From Streptomyces sulphureus DSM 40104 (GTDB taxonomy: Bacteria; Actinomycetota; Actinomycetes; Streptomycetales; Streptomycetaceae), in the NCBI RefSeq assembly GCF_000381025.1, contig NZ_KB905823.1, positions 1 to 64,000 on the forward strand: DNA of 64,000 nt, read 5' to 3'. Positions within the stretch are counted from its first letter, which is position 1; every line of letters begins with the position of its first letter. This document shows positions 1 through 8,110 of the stretch, in pieces. The notes beneath the pieces are model-generated. The model was given only the letters and a program-made list of their open reading frames with translations. It searched no databases and was not told the origin of the DNA. The position numbers were made by a program, and so were the translations under genes.

Positions 1-98
1 GGGAAACGCCCGGTCACATTTCGAACCCGGTAGCTAAGCCTTTCTGCGCCGATGGTACTGCATACGGGAGTGTGTGGGAGAGTAGGACACCGCCGAAC
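1..98 (+). rRNA. rrf: 5S ribosomal RNA, 3' part (5' end outside window)
   Basis: The first bases match the conserved body of actinobacterial 5S rRNA: the segment with CGAACCCGG, TAGCTAAGCC, GCCGATGGTACTGC and the closing GGGAGAGTAGGACACCGCCG. Roughly the first 20-25 bases of the gene lie before the window. The exact 3' end is placed by the expected end of the closing helix and may be off by a few bases. Its presence as the first feature, followed directly by a terminator, means the window begins at the end of an rRNA operon. Confidence 0.93.
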
Positions 99-105
99 TT
101 CCCTT

Positions 106-180
106 GAAGAGAGGGGGAGGGAGTGTGTGGAACCCGGTATTGTCCGGGAGGTTTTCCACACGCCCCCTCCCCCTCTTCTT
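106..180 (+). terminator. rRNA operon terminator, long hairpin
   Basis: A long inverted repeat follows the 5S gene. The left arm, G/A-rich and ending GTGTGTGGAA, pairs with TTTTCCACACG and the C-rich right arm. A small inner CCCGG/CCGGG helix sits at the top. The right arm runs into CTTCTTTGTGTTTG. This is an intrinsic terminator of the rRNA operon. Confidence 0.9.
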
Positions 181-351
181 TGTGTTTGAGGACCGGGCTG
201 ACACGGGCTGCGCGGGTCGCAGTGCCGGTGCCATGCGGAGTGGGTGCTTCCGGGATGTGTTGGTGCTGAGTGCACCCGGTGTCGGGGTTGCGAGGACGTG
301 CCGGTAAAGTCATGGGGCATCGTCGGTACGGTACTTAGGGGAGGCCCCCGG

Positions 352-960
352 GTGGAGGTCCAGGAGACGCGGGTCCAGACGGACCGGGTCCTCACCATCC
401 CGAACATTCTCAGCATGGCCCGCCTCGTGGGCGTCCCCGTCTTCCTCTGGCTCATCCTGTGGCCCGAGTTCGGTGGGCCCAACTGCGACGGATGGGCTCT
501 GCTCGTGCTCGCGCTGAGCGGAGTCAGCGACTACCTGGATGGGAAGCTCGCGCGGCGCTGGAACCAGATAAGCGGGCTCGGGCGCATCCTCGACCCCGCT
601 GCCGACCGGCTGTACATCCTCTCGACCCTCGTGGGGCTCACCTGGCGGGGCATCCTCCCCCTTTGGCTCACTGCTGCTCTCCTGGCGAGGGAAGTGCTGC
701 TGCTGGTCATGGTGTGGGTGCTCGACCGGCACGGTTACGCGCCCCCGCAGGTGAACTTCCTGGGCAAGGCCGCCACCTTCAACCTGATGTACGCCTTCCC
801 GCTGCTGCTTCTGAGCGACGGAAGTGGAGCCCTGGCGTCGCTCGCTGCTATTTTCGGATGGGCGTTCGCAGGTTGGGGCACCGCGCTCTACTGGTGGGCA
901 GGCATCCTGTACGTGGTCCAGGTGCGCCGGCTCGTCAAAGCGGACGCCGAGGCCGACTGA
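352..960 (+). CDS. CDP-alcohol phosphatidyltransferase (PgsA-like)
   Basis: Predicted 202-residue integral membrane enzyme that transfers a phosphatidyl group from a CDP-activated lipid to an alcohol. The family signature is complete at residues 60-85: D60, D63, G64, A67, R68, G77, D81 and D85, where the aspartates bind the divalent metal and CDP. Several hydrophobic segments surround it, as in PgsA and phosphatidylinositol-phosphate synthases. GTG at 352 is chosen because AGGGGAGG lies just upstream (337-344); an in-frame upstream extension lacks a ribosome site. The alcohol acceptor cannot be read from sequence. The gene occupies the place of pgsA2 in the related mycobacterial neighbourhood. 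Confidence 0.9.
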   Translation: MEVQETRVQTDRVLTIPNILSMARLVGVPVFLWLILWPEFGGPNCDGWALLVLALSGVSDYLDGKLARRWNQISGLGRILDPAADRLYILSTLVGLTWRGILPLWLTAALLAREVLLLVMVWVLDRHGYAPPQVNFLGKAATFNLMYAFPLLLLSDGSGALASLAAIFGWAFAGWGTALYWWAGILYVVQVRRLVKADAEAD

Positions 961-1076
961 GCCGGCCCTTCCGGCAGACGCAAAGGTCGGTTGCCCGTAG
1001 CGCCACCTCATGGGCCATCCTGGATGGGTGAGAGCCGGTACGACCGTCGTCTCTGTGCGAGGAGGACGCCTCCGAC

Positions 1077-3572
1077 ATGAAGGCAGTTGTCATGGCCGGC
1101 GGAGAGGGCACACGCCTTCGTCCGATGACCGCCAGTATGCCCAAGCCGCTGTTGCCCGTCGCCAACCGTCCGATCATGGAGCACGTGCTCCGGCTGCTGA
1201 AGCGGCACGGACTCAACGAGACCGTGGTGACCGTGCAGTTCCTCGCGTCCCTGGTGCGCAATTACTTCGGGGACGGTGAGGAGCTCGACATGGAGCTCAC
1301 CTATGCGAACGAGGAGAAGCCCCTCGGCACCGCGGGCAGCGTCAAGAACGCGGAGGAAGCCCTCAGGGACGATTCCTTCCTCGTCATCTCCGGTGACGCG
1401 CTCACCGATTTCGACCTGACCGACCTCATCCGGTTCCACAAGGAGCAGGGAGCCATGGTCACGGTCTGCCTGACGCGAGTGCCGAACCCTCTGGAGTTCG
1501 GCATCACCATCCTCGACGACGAAGGAAAGGTGGAGCGCTTCCTCGAGAAGCCGACGTGGGGCCAGGTCTTCTCCGACACCGTCAACACCGGCATCTACGT
1601 GATGGAGCCCGAGGTCTTCGACTACGTCGAGTCGGACGTCTCCGTCGACTGGTCGGGGGACGTCTTTCCGCAGATGTTGAAGGAAGGCAAGCCGATCTAC
1701 GGCTATGTCGCGGAGGGGTACTGGGAGGACGTCGGCACCCACGAGAGCTACGTCAAGGCCCAGGCCGACGTGCTGGAGGGCAAGGTCGACGTCGAGATCG
1801 ACGGGTTCGAGATCTCGCCCGGCGTCTGGGTCGCGGAGGGTGCCGAGGTGCACCCGGACGCGGTGCTGCGCGGCCCGCTCTACATCGGTGACTACGCGAA
1901 GATCGAGGGCGACGTCGAGATCCGGGAGCACTCCGTCATCGGCTCCAATGTCGTGGTGCGGAGCGGTGCCTTCCTCCACCGGGCCGTGGTGCACGACAAC
2001 GTCTACGTCGGGCAGCAGAGCAACCTGCGCGGGTGCGTCATCGGGAAGAACACCGACGTGATGCGTGCCTCGCGGATCGAGGACGGTGCCGTCGTCGGGG
2101 ACGAGTGTTTCATCGGCGAGGAGTCCATCGTCCTCGGCACCGTCCGGATCTACCCGTTCAAGACGATCGAGGCGGGGGCGTTCGTCAACGACTCGGTCAT
2201 CTGGGAGTCCCGGGGGCAGGCACGGCTCTTCGGGGCGCGGGGTATCTCGGGCATTCTCAACGTCGAGATCACGCCGGAGCTGTGCGTACGACTGGCCGGC
2301 GCCTACGCGACGACGCTGAAGAAGGGCTCCACGGTGACGACGGCGCGCGACCACTCGCGCGGCGCGCGGGCCCTGAAGCGCGCTGTGATCTCCGCATTGC
2401 AGGCGAGCGCGATCGACGTCCGGGACCTGGAGAACGTCCCGCTCCCCGTCGCCAGGCAGCAGACCGCGCGCGGCAGCGCGGGCGGCATCATGATCCGTAC
2501 CAGCCCCGGGCGTCCCGACTCCGTCGACATCATGTTCTTCGACGCCAGGGGCGCCGACCTCTCGCAGGCGGGGCAGCGGAAGCTCGACCGCGTCTACGCA
2601 CGCCAGGAGTACCGGCGGGCGTTCCCCGGGGAGATCGGCGACCTGCACTTCCCCTCCAGCGTCTACGACTCGTACACGGGCTCGGTCCTGCGGTCCGTCG
2701 ACACCGCGGGCGTGGCGGAGTCCGGCCTCAAGGTGGTCGTCGACGCCTCCAACGGAAGCGCCGGACTGGTGCTGCCGAGCCTCCTCGGGCGGCTCGGTGT
2801 GGACTCGTTGACGATCAACCCCGGGCTCGACGAGTCGCGCCCGACGGAGACCGTGGATGCGCGGAGAGCCGGGCTGGTGCGGCTCGGCGAGATCGTCGCG
2901 TCGGCGCGTGCCGACTTCGGCGTGCGGTTCGACCCCGTCGGTGAGCGCCTGTCGCTCGTCGACGAGCGCGGGCGGATCATCGAGGACCAGCGGGCGCTGC
3001 TCGTCATGCTCGACCTCATCGCCTCGGAGCGCAGAAGCGGCCGGGTGGCGCTGCCGGTGACGACGACGCGTATCGCCGAGCAGGTGGCCGCCTACCACGG
3101 AACGCAGGTGGAGTGGACGACGACCTCGCCCGACGACCTCACCCGCGTCTGCCGGGACGAGGCGACGGCGTTCGCCGGGGACGGACGGGGCGGCTTCATC
3201 GTCCCGGAGTTCAGCTCGGTCTTCGACGGTGTGGCGTCCTTCGTCAGGCTCATCGGACTTGTGGCCCGCACCCAGTTGACGCTGAGCGAGATCGACGCCC
3301 GCATCCCGCGGGCGCACGTGCAGCGCCGCGATCTGGCGACTCCCTGGGCGGTCAAGGGGCTGGTGATGCGGACCGTCGTGGAGGCGGCCGGTGACCGGTA
3401 CGTCGACACGACGGACGGTGTGCGCGTCGTCGAGTCCGACGGGCGCTGGGCGCTCGTGCTCCCGGACCCGTCCGAGGCGGTCACCCACCTGTGGGCGGAA
3501 GGACCCGACGACGCCTCGTCCCAGTCGCTCCTCGATGAGTGGGCGGCGGCGGTCGACAACGCCGGGAAGTGA
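1077..3572 (+). CDS. Mannose-1-phosphate guanylyltransferase-like, fused to a degenerate phosphomannomutase domain
   Basis: 831-residue three-part protein. Residues 1 to about 230 are a sugar nucleotidyltransferase, with the signature GGEGTRLRP near the start and PKPLLPVANRP following. Residues about 245-370 form a left-handed beta-helix of hexapeptide repeats (IGDYAKIEGDVEIRE and similar). Residues about 380-831 resemble a phosphohexomutase. The mutase part looks inactive: the phosphoserine loop TxSHNP is replaced by RTSPGRPDSVDI (about 472-483), and the metal loop DGDGDR reads DPVGER (619-624). It probably makes GDP-mannose or a related nucleotide sugar for glycolipid or protein mannosylation. 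A GAGGAGG ribosome site precedes the ATG. It lies 116 bp after the phosphatidyltransferase, possibly co-transcribed. Confidence 0.88.
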   Translation: MKAVVMAGGEGTRLRPMTASMPKPLLPVANRPIMEHVLRLLKRHGLNETVVTVQFLASLVRNYFGDGEELDMELTYANEEKPLGTAGSVKNAEEALRDDSFLVISGDALTDFDLTDLIRFHKEQGAMVTVCLTRVPNPLEFGITILDDEGKVERFLEKPTWGQVFSDTVNTGIYVMEPEVFDYVESDVSVDWSGDVFPQMLKEGKPIYGYVAEGYWEDVGTHESYVKAQADVLEGKVDVEIDGFEISPGVWVAEGAEVHPDAVLRGPLYIGDYAKIEGDVEIREHSVIGSNVVVRSGAFLHRAVVHDNVYVGQQSNLRGCVIGKNTDVMRASRIEDGAVVGDECFIGEESIVLGTVRIYPFKTIEAGAFVNDSVIWESRGQARLFGARGISGILNVEITPELCVRLAGAYATTLKKGSTVTTARDHSRGARALKRAVISALQASAIDVRDLENVPLPVARQQTARGSAGGIMIRTSPGRPDSVDIMFFDARGADLSQAGQRKLDRVYARQEYRRAFPGEIGDLHFPSSVYDSYTGSVLRSVDTAGVAESGLKVVVDASNGSAGLVLPSLLGRLGVDSLTINPGLDESRPTETVDARRAGLVRLGEIVASARADFGVRFDPVGERLSLVDERGRIIEDQRALLVMLDLIASERRSGRVALPVTTTRIAEQVAAYHGTQVEWTTTSPDDLTRVCRDEATAFAGDGRGGFIVPEFSSVFDGVASFVRLIGLVARTQLTLSEIDARIPRAHVQRRDLATPWAVKGLVMRTVVEAAGDRYVDTTDGVRVVESDGRWALVLPDPSEAVTHLWAEGPDDASSQSLLDEWAAAVDNAGK

Positions 3573-3578
3573 ACTGCC

Positions 3579-3613
3579 CGTCCCGCGGCCGGAGTTTGCC
3601 CGGTCGCGGGACG
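3579..3613 (+). terminator. Probable hairpin terminator after the nucleotidyltransferase gene
   Basis: CGTCCCGCG (3579-3587) pairs perfectly with CGCGGGACG (3605-3613), with an inner CCGG/CCGG extension. There is no clear T-run, as is usual in this GC-rich context. It separates the first two genes from the DUF881 operon. Confidence 0.6.
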
Positions 3614-3668
3614 ACGCCCGGGTGGGTCCGTTCGTTGAGGGGGCCGGCGGCATGCGACGATGTGCGGC

Positions 3669-4562
3669 ATGTCGCAGCAGCCGGGTAGCAGGAGTTCGCG
3701 GTTCTCGCGGCCCGACGCCTCCATGTCGCTGCTGAACAACGTCATGGACCACAGCCTCGACGAGGGATACGCGGAGGCCGCCGCACGCGAAGGGACCAGC
3801 GGCCACGCGCGGTTGCCGCGTACCCGGCGTGCGAAGGCCGGCCTCGCGGTGGGCCTCGCGCTCGCCGCACTCGTGGTGACGGTCGGCGCCGCGCAGGCGA
3901 GGCTCGCGGCGCCGAGCCTCGCCAAGGAGAAGGAAGAGCTGATCGACCGGATCGAGGACGGCACCGAGAACGCCGACCAGCTCCAGGGACGCGTCGACGG
4001 CCTCCGTGCCGACGTCGAGAAGCGGCAGCGTGCGGCTCTTCAGCGGCACGGCGACGAGCGGGACCGCAGCACGGCGCTGCTCTCCGGTGCGCTGCCCGTG
4101 GCGGGCCCGGGTGTCAAGCTCGTCATCAACGATGCCAAGGACACCGAGGCGGGCGACGGCGACGGACCGAGGGAGAGCAGCGGGTTCTCCGACACCGGCC
4201 GGGTGCGCGACCGGGACCTCCAGCGGGTCGTCAACGGCCTCTGGGAATCGGGCGCCGAGGCGGTCTCCGTCAACGGCCAGCGCTTGACGTCCCTTTCGGC
4301 GATCCGGGCGGCCGGGGACGCGGTGCTCGTCGACAACAAGCCGCTGGCACCGCCGTACACGCTCCTGGCGATCGGTCCGGGCAAGGACCTGAGCACGGCG
4401 TTCCAGGACAGCGAGGACGGCCGGTACCTCTACGTGCTGCGGGAGAACTACGGGGTGCGTACCAGCATTTCGGTACAGGACGAGGTGCGGCTGCCGGCGG
4501 CGCCGCACCTGAGCGTCCGGACAGCAAAGCCGGCGGGGACAGGAGAGGGCAGCACATCGTGA
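3669..4562 (+). CDS. DUF881 membrane-anchored coiled-coil protein (first copy)
   Basis: 297-residue DUF881 protein of unknown biochemical function. The cytoplasmic N-terminus carries the streptomycete-type start SRPDASMSLLNNVMDHSLDEG. One membrane helix lies near residues 55-77. A charged coiled-coil stretch and the DUF881 domain (VAGPGVKLVINDAKD, then an NGLWESGAEAVSVNGQR segment) follow outside the membrane. ATG 3669 is preferred over ATG 3660: a GACGAT box lies 7 bases before it, fitting a leaderless start. Its stop overlaps the GTG of sbp (GTGA, 4559-4562), so the two are translationally coupled. The DUF881-sbp-DUF881 arrangement is conserved in actinobacteria and suggests a membrane complex linked to envelope or division. 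Confidence 0.88.
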   Translation: MSQQPGSRSSRFSRPDASMSLLNNVMDHSLDEGYAEAAAREGTSGHARLPRTRRAKAGLAVGLALAALVVTVGAAQARLAAPSLAKEKEELIDRIEDGTENADQLQGRVDGLRADVEKRQRAALQRHGDERDRSTALLSGALPVAGPGVKLVINDAKDTEAGDGDGPRESSGFSDTGRVRDRDLQRVVNGLWESGAEAVSVNGQRLTSLSAIRAAGDAVLVDNKPLAPPYTLLAIGPGKDLSTAFQDSEDGRYLYVLRENYGVRTSISVQDEVRLPAAPHLSVRTAKPAGTGEGSTS

Positions 4563-4891
4563 TCGCCGTACTGGGGCTCGTCGTGGGCGTCGTGGCGGGG
4601 CTGGTCGTACGACCGGTCGTGCCGACCGTGATGGAGCCCTACCTGCCCATCGCCGTCGTCGCGGCACTCGACGCAGTCTTCGGTGGACTGCGCGCGATGC
4701 TCGACGGCATCTTCAACGACAAGGTTTTCGTCGTCTCGTTCCTCTCCAACGTCGTCGTGGCGGCTCTCATCGTCTTCCTCGGCGACAAGTTGGGCGTGGG
4801 CGCGCAGCTCTCCACGGGGGTGGTGGTCGTCCTCGGTATCCGGATCTTCTCCAACGCGGCCGCGATCCGTCGGCACGTCTTCCGGGCGTGA
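4559..4891 (+). CDS. sbp: Small basic protein (sbp, DUF1290 family)
   Basis: 110-residue protein with three to four hydrophobic helices: residues 1-17, about 25-43, 55-75 and 80-92. The recognisable core is FGGLRAMLDGIFNDKVF followed by a membrane helix and LGVGAQLSTGVVVVLGIRIF. It belongs to the small basic protein family first named in Bacillus beside ftsZ-region genes. Biochemical role is unknown. It starts on GTG overlapping the stop of the first DUF881 gene and its own stop overlaps the GTG at 4888 of the second DUF881 gene. The three proteins are probably produced together and probably associate in the membrane. Confidence 0.9.
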   Translation: MIAVLGLVVGVVAGLVVRPVVPTVMEPYLPIAVVAALDAVFGGLRAMLDGIFNDKVFVVSFLSNVVVAALIVFLGDKLGVGAQLSTGVVVVLGIRIFSNAAAIRRHVFRA

Positions 4892-5733
4892 GGCCGATGA
4901 GCGACGAGCACCGGTCCTCGGGGGAGCTGCCGCCGGAGGAGCCGAGCGACGGGCCGCAGGAGCCGGACGCCGGCGAGCGTCCGCAGACTCCGGAGAAGCA
5001 GGGGCCGACGGGACGGCAGCGGCTGGCGCAGGCGCTGTGGCCGCCGCGGGTGACGCGTGCCCAACTCGTCGTGGCCGTCCTCCTCTTCGTGCTCGGCCTC
5101 GCCCTCGCCATCCAGGTCAGGTCGACGAGTGAGAACAGCGCGCTGCGGGGCGCGCGCCACGAGGACCTCGTCCGCATCCTCGACGAACTCGACGACCGCA
5201 CCACACGTTTGGAGGACGAGAAGCAGGAGCTCCAGTCGCAGCGGACGGAGTTGGAGAACAGCTCCGACCGTGCGGAGGAGGCGCGGAAGCAGACGGCCGA
5301 GAAGCAGCGCCAGCTCGGCGTCCTCGCGGGTACGGTGGCTGCTCAGGGGCCCGGCATCGAGATGACGATCACGGACCCGCGGGGGACGGTGGAGCCCGAC
5401 ATGCTCCTCGACGCGGTGCAGGAACTACGAGCGGCCGGAGCGGAGGCGATCGAGGTGAACGAGGTCCGGGTGGTCGCCGACACGCACTTCTCGCCCGGGA
5501 GTTCGTCGGGTGACGGGGTGCGCGTCGACGGGCGTAGGATCAGTCGGCCTTACAGCTTCAAGGTCATCGGCAAGCCGCAGGACCTGGAACCCGCCCTGAA
5601 AATCCCGGGAGGGGTCGTGCAGACACTCAAGGAGGAGCAGGCCACCGTCTCCGTGACGCGTGAGGAGACGGTGAAAGTGGACGCCTTGCGATCGGCGAAG
5701 CGGCCTGACTACGCTCGGTCGTCATCCCAGTAG
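4888..5733 (+). CDS. DUF881 membrane-anchored coiled-coil protein (second copy)
   Basis: 281 residues. A charged, proline-rich cytoplasmic tail (about 1-55) precedes one membrane helix (VVAVLLFVLGLALAIQV). A long heptad-like coiled coil follows (LEDEKQELQSQRTELEN and the next 30 residues), then the DUF881 domain with GPGIEMTITDPRG and AGAEAIEVNEVR. The GTG at 4888 overlaps the sbp stop (GTGA); ATG 4897 is an alternative start three codons downstream. It is a paralogue of the gene at 3669 and flanks sbp symmetrically, supporting a three-component membrane assembly. Function is not known. Confidence 0.88.
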   Translation: MRPMSDEHRSSGELPPEEPSDGPQEPDAGERPQTPEKQGPTGRQRLAQALWPPRVTRAQLVVAVLLFVLGLALAIQVRSTSENSALRGARHEDLVRILDELDDRTTRLEDEKQELQSQRTELENSSDRAEEARKQTAEKQRQLGVLAGTVAAQGPGIEMTITDPRGTVEPDMLLDAVQELRAAGAEAIEVNEVRVVADTHFSPGSSSGDGVRVDGRRISRPYSFKVIGKPQDLEPALKIPGGVVQTLKEEQATVSVTREETVKVDALRSAKRPDYARSSSQ

Positions 5734-5895
5734 GAGGCGGAAGTTCGTGGGGGGTCGGGGGGCTCGTCCGGCTCCGTGTAAGGGAAACTGTGTGCAGGTC
5801 ATGGACGTTGAGTGGGCGTCCCGGCCGGCCAATGAGAGCATCGATGGTCTGTCCTGCCCCACGGGCGGGTCTGTTGTGTGCGAGGGGAATCGCCC

Positions 5896-6675
5896 GTGAG
5901 TTTTTTTGCGAAGTTGTTCGGCAAGGGCCGCCAGGACGGTGGCAACGCCGCTGCGCGCCACCGGGCTCCCCGTCAGCCCCAGGAATCGGGCGAGAGCCAG
6001 GAGGAGCGTCCGCTCTTCAGGGACGAGGTCGCAGGCGGCACGGCACTCGGTAACGGTGCGGCGTCAGTTGACCGCGGAGCGTCCGGCCGCATAGGTTCCG
6101 GGGTACCGCAAGCCTCGAATCCCGGTGGAGGGTCTGCCTTGCCCGTGTGTAACAGGTGCGGGACCCGTGCCTCCGAGGAGAGCCGCTTCTGCTCCAACTG
6201 CGGTGCGCCGCTCAAGGGTGGCGTCCCTGCGGCCGAGGGTTCCTCCGAGACGACGTCGACCATCTCCATCTCCGGTATCGAGGCGTACGACGCCGAGACG
6301 ACGGGCCAGCACCAGGTGCCGGTCCTGCCGCCGGAGGCGCAGGCGGCCGTCGACGCGCTGCCGATCGGTTCGGCGCTCCTCGTGGTGCGTCGCGGTCCCA
6401 ACTCGGGCAGCCGCTTCCTTCTCGACGGCGAACTCACCACGGCGGGACGGCATCCGGAGAGCGACATCTTCCTCGACGATGTCACCGTCTCCCGGCGGCA
6501 CGTCGAGTTCCGGCGCGGCTCCGACGGCACCTTCACCGTCTCCGACGTCGGCAGCCTCAACGGCACCTATGTCAACCGCGAGCGCATCGAGACGGGTGTG
6601 CCGCTCGCGTACGGCGACGAGGTGCAGATCGGCAAGTACCGCCTGGTCTTCTTCGCGAGCCAGCGCACCGCCTGA
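5896..6675 (+). CDS. garA: GarA/OdhI-type FHA protein with N-terminal zinc ribbon
   Basis: 259 residues. An FHA domain spans about 156-255 with the phosphothreonine-binding residues G184-R-H, S199-R-R-H and L221-N-G-T. It is very close to mycobacterial GarA, including GSALLVVRRGPNSGSRFLLD. The ETTS phosphorylation motif is at 118-121, as in GarA/OdhI. In those proteins phosphorylation by Ser/Thr kinases (PknB/PknG) causes self-binding and frees 2-oxoglutarate dehydrogenase and glutamate enzymes. Unlike GarA, an extra N-terminal 110 residues contain a four-cysteine zinc ribbon (C85, C88, C99, C102), and a second TT pair lies at 135-136. GTG 5896 is chosen because GAGGGGA lies at 5882-5888. The next gene is the FtsR-like MerR, as in mycobacteria and corynebacteria. 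Confidence 0.9.
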   Translation: MSFFAKLFGKGRQDGGNAAARHRAPRQPQESGESQEERPLFRDEVAGGTALGNGAASVDRGASGRIGSGVPQASNPGGGSALPVCNRCGTRASEESRFCSNCGAPLKGGVPAAEGSSETTSTISISGIEAYDAETTGQHQVPVLPPEAQAAVDALPIGSALLVVRRGPNSGSRFLLDGELTTAGRHPESDIFLDDVTVSRRHVEFRRGSDGTFTVSDVGSLNGTYVNRERIETGVPLAYGDEVQIGKYRLVFFASQRTA

Positions 6676-6692
6676 CGCACCAGGGAAGGCAC

Positions 6693-7391
6693 ATGCCCCA
6701 CACCGCCGCAGAGTCAGGGGCGGGGACGGCGCTGAGCTTCGGCGCCGTCCTCCAGGCGCTCCGCGAGGAGTTCCCCGAGGTGACCGCCTCCAGGGTCAGG
6801 TTCCTGGAGGCGGAGGGGCTGGTGCGGCCCTCCCGATCTCCCGCCGGCGCACGGAAGTTCGGCGAGTCCGACGTCGAGCGGCTGCGGCACGTGCTGCGCC
6901 TCCAGCGGGACCACTGCCTTCCGCTGAGCGCCGTGCGGGCCACGGTCTCGCCCGAGGAGGAGCCCGCGCGGACGTCGGAGGCCGACACGGGCGCCTCCGC
7001 GCGCGGTGCGCCCGCCGAGGCCGCTGCCCGGTACGGGCGTGCCGCTCTCGCGGCGGAGGTCGGCGTGAGCGAGGAGCAGCTCGCCGAGTGGGAGTCGTAC
7101 GGCCTGTTGCGGCCCGACGCCGAGGGGCAGTACGACGCCGGGCAGCTAGCGGTGGCGGGACTCGTCGCGGAGGTCGGGCGGTTCGGTCTGCAACCGCGCC
7201 ATCTGCGGGCCGTCAAGGCGGCCGCCGAGCGGGAGGCGGCCCTCGTCGAGCAGCTTGCCGCTCCGCTTCGCCTGCACGGCAACCCCGAGCGGCGCGCCAG
7301 GGGCGAGGAGGAGCTGCGCGAGCTCGCCGGACTCGCCTCGCGCCTCCACTCGGCTTTCGTCGAGGCGGCGCTCGGGCCCCGAGGGGCCTGA
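6693..7391 (+). CDS. MerR-family regulator, FtsR/Rv1828-like
   Basis: 232 residues. A MerR winged helix lies near residues 13-80 (FGAVLQALREEFPEVTASRV, then FLEAEGLVRPSRSPAGARKF). A second helix-turn-helix-like unit lies at about 118-180 (LAAEVGVSEEQLAEWESYGL). This two-part layout matches mycobacterial Rv1828 and corynebacterial FtsR, which activates ftsZ. ATG 6693 is 17 bp after the garA stop with GGGAAGG nearby, so the two are probably co-transcribed. No cysteine-rich metal site is visible, so a metal sensor role is unlikely. The target genes cannot be read from this window. Confidence 0.86.
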   Translation: MPHTAAESGAGTALSFGAVLQALREEFPEVTASRVRFLEAEGLVRPSRSPAGARKFGESDVERLRHVLRLQRDHCLPLSAVRATVSPEEEPARTSEADTGASARGAPAEAAARYGRAALAAEVGVSEEQLAEWESYGLLRPDAEGQYDAGQLAVAGLVAEVGRFGLQPRHLRAVKAAAEREAALVEQLAAPLRLHGNPERRARGEEELRELAGLASRLHSAFVEAALGPRGA

Positions 7392-7465
7392 ACCGGTACC
7401 CGGATGCGCTTGTTGAACGGGTGCCCGACTACCCAAACGGGCCGCCCACGGCCTAGGGTTGCTGT

Positions 7466-7939
7466 GTGAACGAGCTCGACGTCGTGGGTGTCAGGGTGGA
7501 AATGCCCACCAACCAACCGATCGTGCTCCTGCGCGAGGTGGGAGGCGACCGCTACCTCCCCATTTGGATCGGCCCCGGGGAGGCGACCGCGATCGCCTTC
7601 GCCCAGCAGGGCATGACCCCTGCCCGGCCGCTGACGCATGATCTCTTCAAGGACGTCCTGGAGGCGGTGGGCCAGGAGCTCACCGCGGTGCGCATCGTCG
7701 ATCTGCGGGAGGGCGTCTTCTACGCCGAGCTGGTCTTCGCCAGCGGCGTCGAGGTCAGCGCCCGGCCTTCCGACGCGATAGCGCTGGCGCTGCGTACCGG
7801 GACGCCGATCTACGGCAGCGACGGTGTGCTGGACGACGCGGGGATCGCGATCCCTGACGAGCAGGAGGACGAGGTGGAGAAGTTCCGCGAGTTTCTCGAC
7901 CAGATCTCCCCCGAGGATTTCGGGACCAGCAACCAGTAG
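7466..7939 (+). CDS. Bifunctional nuclease family protein (DUF151)
   Basis: 157 residues covering the whole BFN/DUF151 family from MNELDVVGVRVEMPTNQPIV through YLPIWIGPGEATAIAF to the RPSDAIALALRTGTPIY core and an acidic C-terminal tail. Members have been described with DNase/RNase activity. The mycobacterial counterpart is Rv1829, at the same place between two merR genes. GTG 7466 is exactly 6 bases after TAGGGT (7454-7459) and has no SD sequence, so the mRNA is probably leaderless with its own promoter. Catalytic residues are not defined well enough to check. Confidence 0.9.
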   Translation: MNELDVVGVRVEMPTNQPIVLLREVGGDRYLPIWIGPGEATAIAFAQQGMTPARPLTHDLFKDVLEAVGQELTAVRIVDLREGVFYAELVFASGVEVSARPSDAIALALRTGTPIYGSDGVLDDAGIAIPDEQEDEVEKFREFLDQISPEDFGTSNQ

Positions 7940-8051
7940 GGGCGTTCCGCCGGTGCGGCCCGACTCCGCATCCGGCAAGCTGTTCCCCGTGCCCCTTGCG
8001 GGAAACCATTCGCGGGGCCGGTGTCACCCGGCGTGCCGAATCCGGCGATCG

Positions 8052-8080
8052 TTGACCCACCGAGGGTGACTCCCTACCTT
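8052..8080 (+). promoter_or_regulatory. Promoter for the second merR gene
   Basis: TTGACC at 8052-8057 and TACCTT at 8075-8080 are separated by 17 bases, a near-consensus vegetative promoter. The transcript would start near 8087, giving a leader of about 24 bases to the ATG at 8111. Confidence 0.65.
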
Positions 8081-8110
8081 CAAGTGGGCAGGTTCCGGGG
8101 GTGACTCGGG

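Noticed and set aside
1008-4667. A 1219-codon open frame on the minus strand opposite the nucleotidyltransferase gene
   Set aside because: It covers well-supported genes on the other strand, has arginine/aspartate/valine-rich shadow composition and no recognisable domain.
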